Positions 26,757 to 34,705 of a stretch of 64,000 nucleotides of DNA are shown here, piece after piece (position 1 is the stretch's first letter; each line of letters starts with the position of its first letter). Origin of the DNA: CBDCWT01 sp965223305 (GTDB lineage Bacteria > Planctomycetota > Planctomycetia > Pirellulales > Pirellulaceae); contig CBDCWT010000074.1 in NCBI GenBank assembly GCA_965223305.1, positions 248,001-312,000 of the forward strand. The letters run 5' to 3'. A program made the translations under genes and the position numbers. The notes below the pieces were generated by a model. It worked only from the letters and a program-made list of their open reading frames with translations, searched no databases and was not told the origin of the DNA.

Positions 26757-27645
26757 ATGGCTCGACCGCTTTACAAAGTTGTCAACGATCTGCCCGAACG
26801 AGGTTTGACACCAAGTTTGCTGGGCGCCTTGGACTGGGTCGTCCCAGGAGAGTATTCCAATATCACCTCCTTCGAAGAGATGATCCGCACCGTTACCGGC
26901 TCGACGGACGAAAGCCACGTCCAACGCGTCGGCGAGCGTGCCATCCATCTCTTCAACGACCCATCGGAGGGCTACCAGCGGGCGCTGTGGCTATACCAGA
27001 CGATCGATTTCGACACAGGGCCTGGCTGCGGCGATGGCGTTCATGTCGAAGATTGCGGAGAACATCAGTTTCCTCTCATTCCTCGATCGGCTGACCCCCA
27101 AAGCGGACACGACTCAGGCCATCGACTTGGGCCTCAAGCTGGTGGCGGAGATTGTCGCCTTCTGTTCGCTGAACGGAATACCGGGTGACAGCGTCGGCGA
27201 TTTTGTGGAGTCCCTCTCAGACTACCGCCACGAGTCATTAATGCGGATCGCCGCTTTGGTTTGCGTCGACGGGGTATTGCCGCTGGGGCCCGACTTCATC
27301 GACAAGGCCGCCAACATGCTCGATGGCAAAGCAACCAAGAAGCTGGTCGCCAACGAACGCTTCCAACGGATCCGAGGGCTCATTCCGGGGGACAGCTCCG
27401 AGGATCAGCTGGACTTTATTCAAAAAGGTCTGGGCTCTGTGCGGGACTGGTCGACCAAATTCTTGGGTGACCACGCGATTACCGCGACGAAGGTAGCCAG
27501 CAGCCTAAAAGGGGTCTCGGACCGCTGGGAAGGGAGCCTCGATTGGCTTTCTGCGGCCATCGACATGATGACCGACTACTACGAACACACTGGCATTCAA
27601 ACCGTAGCGCGACAGTGCATTAGCCGGGCAGCAGCTGAGGTATAA
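26757..27645 (+). pseudogene. hypothetical protein gene broken by one extra G
   Basis: An ATG at 26757 with AGGAG upstream opens a frame that reads 87 or so sensible residues (to YQTIDFDTG), then switches to junk. The downstream part (LAAAMAFMSKIAENISF to RQCISRAAAEV) continues in the +1 frame to 27645. Deleting one G of the GGG at 27018-27020 joins them into a 295-residue protein, DFDTGLAAAMAF at the joint. The reconstructed protein is helical, has no signal peptide, and contains PLGPDFIDKAANMLDGKA. No family is recognised. It could be a real frameshift mutation or a sequencing/assembly error. Confidence 0.8.
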
Positions 27646-27701
27646 ACGTCGCATTTCATTTCGTTAATACTCTTCACCCTGCTTGGACAAAGGAGAACCA
27701 C

Positions 27702-27962
27702 GTGGCGACCATTATCAGCATTCTCAGCTGGATTGTATTCGGGCTTGTGATTGGTGCGATTGCCAGATTCATAATGCCCGGAAAACAGAACATCGGCTTG
27801 CCGCTGACCATTGCGCTTGGGATCGTCGGGTCGTTCGCTGGGGGAGCTATCTCGACGCTGATCTTCGGCAGTTCCGAGAGCTACCTCAACCCCGCCGGTT
27901 GGATCATGTCGATACTCGGCGCACTGATCGTACTGTTCGGCTACATGCGCTTGGTCAAGTAG
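27702..27962 (+). CDS. GlsB/YeaQ/YmgE-type small membrane protein
   Basis: 86 residues from a GTG with AAAGGAG 8-10 bases upstream. Three hydrophobic segments (about 3-20, 33-52, 63-83) carry family features: IGAIARFIMPGKQNIG near 17-32 and GIVGSFAGGAIS near 40-51. These proteins are small inner-membrane proteins often linked to stress response, with no proven enzyme activity. The family was once called transglycosylase-associated. Its 3' end overlaps the msrA gene on the other strand by 8 bases (convergent). Confidence 0.9.
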   Translation: MATIISILSWIVFGLVIGAIARFIMPGKQNIGLPLTIALGIVGSFAGGAISTLIFGSSESYLNPAGWIMSILGALIVLFGYMRLVK

Positions 27963-28700
27963 CCGAGTCTCGGCCTTTCAGCTCGTCGCGAAACACCCTG
28001 CGGAACTTCTGTACTTTGGGCCGAATGTGAACCCGACAATAGGGTTTCCGGCCGTTTAGTTTGAAGTAATCCTGGTGGTATTTCTCGGCAGGATAGAAGG
28101 TCCGAAACTTGGTGATCTCCGTCACGATCGGGTTGCGAAAGGCCTTAGATCGGTCGAGCCGAGCCTTATAGCGTTCTGCGAGCTGCCGCTGCTCGTCTGT
28201 GTGGTAGAAGATCGCCGACCGGTATTGGGTTCCCTTGTCGACACCCTGTTGGTTCAGGGTTGTCGGGTCGTGAGTGAACCAAAACGCTTCTAGTAAGCTG
28301 GCGAACGAGACTTGTCGCGGGTCGTACTCAATCTGAACGACCTCGGCATGTCCCGTGAGCCCACTGCAGACTTGCTCGTAGGTGGGGAACGGAAGTTGGC
28401 CGCCCGAGTATCCGGAAACGACGCGTTTGACACCTTGCAATTGCTCGAATACCGCCCTCGGTGCACCAGAAGCAACCGGAACCGAAAGTCGCCTTTTGCA
28501 ACTTGCCATCGGCTGTGTCACCCGACGGATCCGCTGCCGGCTGGGAGGATTCCGCGCCGCTTAGCTCCTTAAACGTCGCTAGCAACCGTGTGGTGGTGCG
28601 CGAGTGGGAGTCCGCCGCCTCCCTCGCCGAGAGCGGGCGGAGGTGCTGCCAGGCAACCGAGGCTCAGCAACAGCAGACATAGGCAAGGTTCGCTTCTCAT
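27955..28700 (-). pseudogene. msrA: peptide methionine sulfoxide reductase MsrA, exported, with two single-base insertions
   Basis: Three minus-strand pieces make one protein. The start is an ATG at 28700 with GAGGAGG upstream, opening a lipoprotein-like signal (CLLLLSLGCLAA). Removing one base of the CCC at 28621-28623 joins it to the next piece (LLATFKELSGAESS). Removing one base of the CCC at 28455-28457 joins ATFGSGCFWCTE to AVFEQLQGVKRVVSGYSGG. The result is 247 residues, an MsrA with the catalytic Cys in GCFWCTE and the usual GYSGG, TGHAEVVQIEYDP and EKYHQDYF motifs. MsrA reduces methionine-S-sulfoxide. The core family is intact apart from the indels, so an assembly error is plausible. 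Recent decay is the alternative. Confidence 0.88.
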
Positions 28701-28900
28701 CAATGCCTCCTCATTTCGGACCGCTGGGGCATGGACTTACGAAGATGTCTACCTCGATGGTGTGGTCCATCAATTATACGGAATCGTGGCTGCTACCTCC
28801 AAGCGGATAACGCAGCAGTTGCCTATTTCTGGTAAAATGTGCTCAGCGGTTTCTGGCTGACCTTTTCTTCGCCGCCAACTGTCTCAGCAGGCATATCACG

Positions 28901-29278
28901 ATGACCGTCTCTTATCGTGCTTCCACCCCTCAAGCCGGCGGCGGACGGTGCCGTAAACGGGACCATGCCGATTCGCCTCAGTTCAGCCTGCGGCTGATGC
29001 TGGCCATGTTGGGCACCTGTGCATTGGCATTCGCCGTCTGCGGCGCCGGGTTGCATGACTATTTGACCGTTGCGGCGGCGATGGTGGTCGTTTTCTGGCT
29101 GGGCACCGCCCTCTCCTTCTGCGGCTTGGCTTTGGACCACGAGGGAGATGCCTGGTTGGTGCCGGCGATTTTGGCGGAGACGATCGGGACGCTGATCGCT
29201 GCCATTGCCCTTTTCACCGCGACTTATTACAGCGGTATGTTTGTGCTCGCTGAGTTCTCACGCATGTTGCTGTCGTAG
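28901..29278 (+). CDS. small membrane protein, hypothetical
   Basis: 125 residues from an ATG at 28901, with AGG about 15 bases upstream (weak). Residues 1-28 are polar and basic. Three hydrophobic segments follow (about 30-52, 57-78 and 85-110). No family is recognised. It lies 200 bases from the divergent msrA start and is followed by a repeat cluster. The codon pattern and hydrophobic layout support a real gene, but conservation cannot be tested here. Confidence 0.6.
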   Translation: MTVSYRASTPQAGGGRCRKRDHADSPQFSLRLMLAMLGTCALAFAVCGAGLHDYLTVAAAMVVVFWLGTALSFCGLALDHEGDAWLVPAILAETIGTLIAAIALFTATYYSGMFVLAEFSRMLLS

Positions 29279-29289
29279 CGAGCGTTCAA

Positions 29290-29600
29290 TGTGCGCCGCC
29301 CACGCGATCGTGACCCGTAGCGCAAGTTTGCAGTTGCGCCGTTGGCACAATCGTAACTCGAAGCGTCAGCGAGGGAAGTTGGTGTACCAACGCAGTTAGT
29401 CCCTCGCTTACGCTTCGGGTTCCGATTGAACCGAAAGCGCAACCGTAGCCGAACTCGCCAGAGTTTGGGTTGGTGGACTGACCCGCCAGGTAGCCGAACT
29501 CGCCAGAGTTTGGTGGACTGCCGATTCGTCCAAATTCTGGCGAATTCGGCTACAAGAAATCCCAACTCCCCCTCGCTGACGCTTCGCGCTTACGAAGAAC
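29290..29600. repeat. cluster of CGAAGCGTAAGCGAGGGA and GTAGCCGAACTCGCCAGAG repeats
   Basis: Around 29350-29430, AACTCGAAGCGTCAGCGAGGGA is followed by TCCCTCGCTTACGCTTCGGGTT in inverted orientation with a loop containing GTTGGTGTACCAAC. Two direct copies of GTAGCCGAACTCGCCAGAGTTTGG follow (near 29446 and 29491), then an inverted one (CCAAATTCTGGCGAATTCGG, near 29530). No gene is seen from 29279 to 29616. Confidence 0.8.
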
Positions 29601-29616
29601 ACGACATACCACTCGC

Positions 29617-30441
29617 TCAGTGCATTACGAGGCCGCCAGCAACGTTGATGGCGACACCGGTCAGGTAGTCCGATTCCGAGGCTGCCAGAAAGGCGGCCAT
29701 GGCGGCCACGTCTCGCGGTTGGCCGATGCGGCCTTGCGGGCAGTCCCGGTTAGCTCGCTCCATGAACTGCTCGTAGTAGGCCTCCTTCGTCGTCCCCTCG
29801 GGCTTTAGCCCATCCGCTATACCCAACAGCCGCTCGGTGTCGATCAGACTTGGGCAGATTGCGTTGACCTGGATGTTGTGTGGAGCAAGTTCGAGTGCCA
29901 GGCACTGAGTGAATCCGACGACGGCAAACTTGGACGAGCAGTAGGCGGCATAGCGTGCGACTCCTTTTTTTCCAGCGGTCGAGGAGATGTTGATGATCTT
30001 GCCGCCCTCGCCCTGAGCGATCATGTGGCGAGCTACGGCGCGCGAACAGAGAAACGTTCCTTTGACGTTGACCTTGAGCACGAGATCCCAGACCGCTTCG
30101 TCGAGCTGAACCACCGGAACTCGATCCGGTCCCGCGGGTGCGCCCGCGTTGTTTACCAGGAGGTCAATCCTGCCAAAGTGGTCGCGCACGGCGTCGACTA
30201 GGCGTTGTACCTGCTTCTCGTCTGAAACGTCAGCGGTTAAACCCAGCGATCGGCGGCCGAGCGCTTCGATGTCTGCCACGACTGCTGGAAGTCCGCCCCA
30301 AGATCCGACCCCGTCGTTCGCGAGATCGTTGACAGCGACGTCGGCTCCCTCTTCGGCGAGCCGCCGCGCTATCGCTCGGCCAATTCCGCGTTCTCCCCCT
30401 GCCCCGGTCACCAAGGCGACCTTGCCAGTAAAGTCGTACAT
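29617..30441 (-). CDS. short-chain dehydrogenase/reductase
   Basis: 274 residues from an ATG at 30441, chosen because GAGGAA lies 8 bases upstream and the Rossmann fold starts there. The nucleotide-binding motif is TGAGGERGIG (about 12-21), then NNAG, the catalytic Ser in NISSTAG and YxxxK in YCSSK. IDTERLLG and the C-terminal DYLTGVAINVAGG are typical of classical SDRs acting on beta-hydroxy or sugar/polyol substrates. Cofactor preference is not clear, although Asp in VAVNDLAND hints at NAD. It stands alone. Confidence 0.92.
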   Translation of the reverse strand: MYDFTGKVALVTGAGGERGIGRAIARRLAEEGADVAVNDLANDGVGSWGGLPAVVADIEALGRRSLGLTADVSDEKQVQRLVDAVRDHFGRIDLLVNNAGAPAGPDRVPVVQLDEAVWDLVLKVNVKGTFLCSRAVARHMIAQGEGGKIINISSTAGKKGVARYAAYCSSKFAVVGFTQCLALELAPHNIQVNAICPSLIDTERLLGIADGLKPEGTTKEAYYEQFMERANRDCPQGRIGQPRDVAAMAAFLAASESDYLTGVAINVAGGLVMH

Positions 30442-30782
30442 AGCGTTCCTCACGATCAATTCAAAAAGCCGGCAATCAGTTTCTGCTCCGATCTTCTGTC
30501 GCAGATCAGATTTGTGGCAGTTGCTAGTGACAGGTGACAGAGAGGTTGGAACAGAAAATGGCGGAGCTTCGAACACCTCTCGAAGCTTGGGCGTAGCTGC
30601 CTCGGCCCATCGTACACGACTCACGCGCGGCTGACACCGGTGACGGCGCAGGCGTCATCGAGGTTGCGTTGCAGGACGACTGTCGCCGGCCGCATGCCGC
30701 TGCAGCACCCAGCTCTATGTCCCACCGCGTATCTGCTATCATTCTGCTAAGTTGTTCCTGCGATTCACCGGGAGACACACTC
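30442..30782. other. intergenic region between divergent genes, no gene seen
   Basis: This region holds the upstream regions of the SDR and of the glycosidase-like gene. Frames running through it extend either neighbour but carry no ribosome binding site or conserved motif. No repeat module was recognised. Confidence 0.5.
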
Positions 30783-32261
30783 ATGTCAGCGCGTTTGGTT
30801 GGGCGTCTTGCGATCCTCTCTACAATTGCTTTTTCTCCAGCCCTAGCAGCGGACGATTCAGCGATTGCCGATCTCGGTTCACGCCGCGAGCTGTTCGTCG
30901 ACGACTTTCTGATCGATCGGCTTGAGGACGTGCGGTTGGTACTCAACCGACCGCGTGACGAAGGCCCGGTGCTGCACTTCGACGAACCATGGGAAGGCCG
31001 CTTCTGTGGCTACTGCACCGTGATTAAAGACACCGATCGCTTCCGGCTGTACTACCGCGGCCGGCCAACGGCGGGTGCGGACGGGGACGACGGAGAAGTT
31101 TACTGCTACGCCGAGTCCGTGGATGGCGTGCACTGGAGGAAACCTCGACTCGGTCTGTTCGAGGTGTTGGGGCACAAGATCAACAACGTGGTGCTGGCCG
31201 ATGCCGCGCCCGTGACGCACAACTTCTGTCCGCTGCTCGACACCAAACCGGGCATCTCATCCCAGGAGCGGTTCAAGGCCGTCGGGGGCACGATGAGCAG
31301 CGGGCTGATCGCCTGGGTATCTGCCGACGGCATTCACTGGAAGCAGCTCCGCCCAGAGCCCATTTTGGCAAAGGAATCGGTCCCGTTTCCTTACATGTTC
31401 GACTCTCAGAACCTGGTCTTCTGGTCGCCTGGTGAACAGAAGTACCTCTGTTATTTCCGGGTCTTCGAGGATCGCATCCGGCGGATTTGCCGCTCGACCA
31501 GCGACGACTTCGTGAATTGGACGGAGCCGGGATTGATGGAGTACCGGCACCGTGATCAGCCTGCGCCGATTGAGCATCTGTACACGAATCAAACCCATCC
31601 CTACTTCCGAGCACCGCACATCTACCTGTCGATCGCGGCTCGATTTATGCCGGGAAGACGAGTTCTCACCGACGAGCAGGCAGCCTCGATCGGGGTCAGT
31701 CCGCGCTATTTCAGGGATACGTCGGACGCGGTGCTGATGACCACGCGCGGCGGTCTGGTCTACGACAGGACATTTCTCAGCAGTTTTGTCCGGCCGGCCA
31801 TCGGAGCGCGTAACTGGGTGTCACGCACAAACTACCCGGCGCTGAACGTCGTGCAGACCGGCCCCACCGAAATGTCGCTGTACGTCAATCAAGACTACGC
31901 CCAGCCAACGGCGCACCTGCGCCGCTATTCGATGCGGCTGGACGGATTCGCTTCCGCGCGAGCGGAGTTCGCCGGCGGCGAGCTGCGCACCAAGCCGTTC
32001 ACGTTCTCGGGAAGCCGTCTGACGATCAACTTCGCGACCTCCGCGGCCGGGGGCGTCCGGGTTGAATTGGTGGCGGCGGACACGGAACAACCGATTCCAG
32101 GATTCGGACTCGACGATTGTGTCGAGCAGATTGGGAACGAAGTCGCCCGAGTCGTATCCTGGAAGAATGGGCCCGACGTGTCAGCACTCGCCGGGCGGCC
32201 GGTACGCATGCGGCTCGCTATGAAAGATGCAGATCTTTTTTCATTTCGGTTCGCGCCGTAG
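30783..32261 (+). CDS. secreted glycosidase-like beta-propeller protein
   Basis: 492 residues from an ATG at 30783 (GGGAGA 9-10 bases upstream), which opens a signal peptide ending near ALAADDSA. The mature start SRRELFVDDFLIDRLEDVRLVLNRP is characteristic of a planctomycete protein family with a five-bladed propeller like GH32/GH43/GH130 enzymes. Blade motifs such as FRLYYRG, YAESVDGVHWRKP, WVSADGIHWKQL and LVFWSPGEQKYLCYFRVF occur to about residue 380. The last 100 residues look like a beta-sandwich. Catalytic acids cannot be assigned confidently. It probably acts on glycans outside the cytoplasm. Confidence 0.83.
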   Translation: MSARLVGRLAILSTIAFSPALAADDSAIADLGSRRELFVDDFLIDRLEDVRLVLNRPRDEGPVLHFDEPWEGRFCGYCTVIKDTDRFRLYYRGRPTAGADGDDGEVYCYAESVDGVHWRKPRLGLFEVLGHKINNVVLADAAPVTHNFCPLLDTKPGISSQERFKAVGGTMSSGLIAWVSADGIHWKQLRPEPILAKESVPFPYMFDSQNLVFWSPGEQKYLCYFRVFEDRIRRICRSTSDDFVNWTEPGLMEYRHRDQPAPIEHLYTNQTHPYFRAPHIYLSIAARFMPGRRVLTDEQAASIGVSPRYFRDTSDAVLMTTRGGLVYDRTFLSSFVRPAIGARNWVSRTNYPALNVVQTGPTEMSLYVNQDYAQPTAHLRRYSMRLDGFASARAEFAGGELRTKPFTFSGSRLTINFATSAAGGVRVELVAADTEQPIPGFGLDDCVEQIGNEVARVVSWKNGPDVSALAGRPVRMRLAMKDADLFSFRFAP

Positions 32262-32297
32262 CGGCCAAGCCACTCCTTCGCCACACACCACGCGGAC

Positions 32298-32471
32298 CTA
32301 TGAAGCGAACCGACTTTCCTCTGCCGCGTCCTGCAACATCGCCAAGAACCATTTCTGACGGGCTTCTCCGATCCGACGTCGCCGCTCTCTTTCCTCATCG
32401 GTCCAGCTAGATCGAATCGCATGTACGATCGCCCGCAACTCACGTCCTCTCGTTTTTGTCGTCGCTTGCAT
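32298..32471 (-). CDS. small basic hypothetical protein
   Basis: 57 residues from an ATG at 32471 with AAAGGAGG about 8 bases upstream, one of the strongest ribosome binding sites in the window. The frame also extends upstream but has no site there. The protein is charged: ATTKTRGRELRAIVHAIRSSW, then DEERERRRRIGEARQKW and LAMLQDAAEE. It is probably a single helical pair. It has no membrane segment. A role in RNA or protein binding is possible but unproven. Confidence 0.7.
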   Translation of the reverse strand: MQATTKTRGRELRAIVHAIRSSWTDEERERRRRIGEARQKWFLAMLQDAAEESRFAS

Positions 32472-32780
32472 GATAGTTCCTCCTTTGACTAACTGCCTCT
32501 TCGTCCGCAACAACAGAATCTTGAGAGCAAGTAGAGTGCCGGAGTCGAGATAATTGGTCCGCGAGGAACTCAAGTGTATACGGACAATCAGGTTAGAGGA
32601 TATTTCGAATTCCCGTCGAATCACCCCCGAACTTGAATCTTCGGGAACTGTCCTCGAATCGATCGCAGTGAGATGCAAAAAGCCGTAGCGGGACGCCGCA
32701 AGCGTCGCTGTCTGCCGCAGCCGGTGCTGACGGATTTAGGAAGTTTGTCGTGTGAGCGGGGGCGCAGTTCGGCCCCTGAA
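32472..32780. other. intergenic stretch, no gene seen
   Basis: This lies upstream of the small basic protein gene and beyond the 3' end of the Nudix gene. It contains a short GACGC-CGCAA-GCGTC hairpin near 32692. No gene was recognised. Confidence 0.45.
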
Positions 32781-33341
32781 TCACGCGAGCGGTCTCGGGC
32801 CTTCCTTCATGAGCCAAGCCGCCTTGAGGATCAAGACACAAGTGGGGCCATGTGTGATCTGGCTGTTGAGGACGCGCTCCACCGCCTCGGCCAGCGGCAT
32901 CTGCACGCAGCGGATCTGTTCGGTTCCTTCGCAGGCGGCCGTCCCGAAGGTGAGTTTCCTTGCCAGGTAGAGTCGCGCAGGCGACACCATACTTCCGGTC
33001 AGCGGGTCGACACTTCCCAGGTCCTGCCAGCTTTCGGCAACGATGCCGAGTTCCTCAGCCAGTTCGCGTTGCGCGGTCTCGGTGGGATCCTCACCTTCTT
33101 CGATTCCGCCACTCACGGCTTCCAATGTCGTTCGTCCCACACCATAGTGAAACTCCTCGGTCAGAAAGGCCTGCTCTTGGTCGTCGACGGCCAAGACGCA
33201 GATGCCTGGCATCAGGGTCGCCACACTGTAGGTTCCAGGTAAGCCGTCGGGCCGAATCACATCGTCTTTCCGCAAGGTCAGCCACCGGTCGCGGTAGATT
33301 TCCTTGGAGGCGACGATTTTCCAAGGGCCATGTTTCTTCAT
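32781..33341 (-). CDS. Nudix hydrolase, ADP-ribose pyrophosphatase-like
   Basis: 186 residues. The Nudix box is complete: GGIEEGEDPTETAQRELAEELGI (about 78-100) matches GX5EX7REUXEEXGU. KKHGPWKIVASKEIYRDRWLTLRKDDV and TGSMVSPARLYLARKL resemble ADP-ribose pyrophosphatases of the NudF type, which cleave ADP-ribose or ADP-sugars to AMP. The substrate is inferred from overall similarity. It is divergent from the ROK kinase gene and the 250-base gap between them carries the promoters. Confidence 0.9.
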   Translation of the reverse strand: MKKHGPWKIVASKEIYRDRWLTLRKDDVIRPDGLPGTYSVATLMPGICVLAVDDQEQAFLTEEFHYGVGRTTLEAVSGGIEEGEDPTETAQRELAEELGIVAESWQDLGSVDPLTGSMVSPARLYLARKLTFGTAACEGTEQIRCVQMPLAEAVERVLNSQITHGPTCVLILKAAWLMKEGPRPLA

Positions 33342-33588
33342 ACTTGAAACCTATTCCTGCTCACGATCGCCATCACGACAGCTAATGAGCGAAAGATGCT
33401 TGGGGAAACCAGCTAGTCGTGGGTTCCACGTTTTTTAGGGGCCGCCGAGGGGCGGTGGATACAATCCACGCCAAATATAATGTAAGTAGTTCCCTCGCGG
33501 AGGGTCTGGCGTCGGGCGGACCTGCCCGGCGACGAGGCAGCCGGTAGAATAGCGGCCGGCTGGACGGACGGAAACACAGGAGTTTTGT

Positions 33589-34593
33589 ATGGGTAAGACC
33601 GAACCGCGGGGTTATTGGGTCGGCTTCGACCTCGGCGGCACAAAGATGCTGGCTACGGTATTTGATGACTCCTTCAAGCCTCTAGGGCGGGACCGCAAGA
33701 AAACCAAGGGCTACGAAGGAGTGGACACGGTCACCGCGCGGATTGTGAGGACGGTTCATCAGGCGATCAAGAACGCGGAAGTCGATCCCAGCGAAGTGCG
33801 TGGGATTGGTATTGGGTGTCCTGGTCCGGTGGACACCGAGCGAGGTATTGTCTTGGAGGCGGTGAATCTGACTTGGAAGGACGTTCCGCTGGCAAAGTTG
33901 TTGAGGACCGAATTCAGCTGCCGCGCGGTTGTGCTCAACGACGTCGATGCGGGCGTTTACGGCGAGTATTGTTTTGGTGTAGCCCGCTCGGCGCGAACCG
34001 TGCTAGGCGTTTTTCCTGGAACGGGTATCGGCGGCGGCTGCGTTTACGACGGCGAGATCGTGCGTGGGCGCAGTAGTTCTGGGATGGAAATCGGCCACAT
34101 TCAGGTAACCAGGGGTGGCCGCTTGTGCGGCTGTGGCCTGCGCGGCTGTTTGGAGACGGAGGCCAGCCGGTTGGCGATCGCCGCGGAGGTATCGGCCGCG
34201 GCCTATCGTGGCGAGACACCGCAGCTCTTGTCTGAGGCGGGTACCGATCTGGCCAACATTCGCAGCGGGGTCCTGGCGGCCGCGATTGCCGGCGGAGACG
34301 CCGTCGTCGAGGACATTGTGCGCAAGGCGGCGGAGAAGCTCGGCGTAGGCATTGCTGCAGCAGTGCACCTGGTCGCGCCCGACTTCGTGCTGCTCGGCGG
34401 CGGGTTGGCCGAGGCGATGCCAGAGCTGTTTGTCGAGACTGTGACGGATTCCGCGAGGTCGCATGTCATGCCATCCTTCGTCGACTCTTTTGTTGTCCGC
34501 GTGGCCGAGCTGGGTGACGATGCTGCGGTGATGGGATCCGCAGCTTGGGCCAAGAAGGAAGTCTTACGTGCCGATGATGGAAGGAAACGCTAG
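33589..34593 (+). CDS. ROK family sugar kinase (glucokinase-like)
   Basis: 334 residues from an ATG at 33589 with AGGAG upstream. The ATP phosphate-binding motif is GFDLGGTKMLATVFD (about 12-26). The ROK signature follows as GTGIGGGCVYDGEIVRG, and the zinc motif is GHIQVTRGGRLCGCGLRGCLE with the CxCGxxGCxE ligands intact. LNDVDAG contains the catalytic Asp region. No helix-turn-helix precedes it, so it is an enzyme rather than a repressor. It phosphorylates glucose or a related hexose. The next gene starts 112 bases downstream. Confidence 0.92.
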   Translation: MGKTEPRGYWVGFDLGGTKMLATVFDDSFKPLGRDRKKTKGYEGVDTVTARIVRTVHQAIKNAEVDPSEVRGIGIGCPGPVDTERGIVLEAVNLTWKDVPLAKLLRTEFSCRAVVLNDVDAGVYGEYCFGVARSARTVLGVFPGTGIGGGCVYDGEIVRGRSSSGMEIGHIQVTRGGRLCGCGLRGCLETEASRLAIAAEVSAAAYRGETPQLLSEAGTDLANIRSGVLAAAIAGGDAVVEDIVRKAAEKLGVGIAAAVHLVAPDFVLLGGGLAEAMPELFVETVTDSARSHVMPSFVDSFVVRVAELGDDAAVMGSAAWAKKEVLRADDGRKR

Positions 34594-34705
34594 GTGACTG
34601 TTTCGCTTTGGCCGCGGAGCAGACCGAGGCTGCCCGGGGGATGTAGCCTGCCGCGCGTCAATCTCCCAGCGCACTAACCGAGCACGCCAGCGACGGGGCA
34701 CTGCC

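Noticed and set aside
26757..28700. Programmed ribosomal frameshifting in the broken genes
   Set aside because: The sites lack a slippery heptamer and a common structure, and the genes are not of types known to use it. Indels at G/C runs are simpler.
33418..33436. CGTGG-GTT-CCACG hairpin with T run
   Set aside because: It resembles a terminator, but it lies between divergent genes with no plus-strand gene ending upstream.
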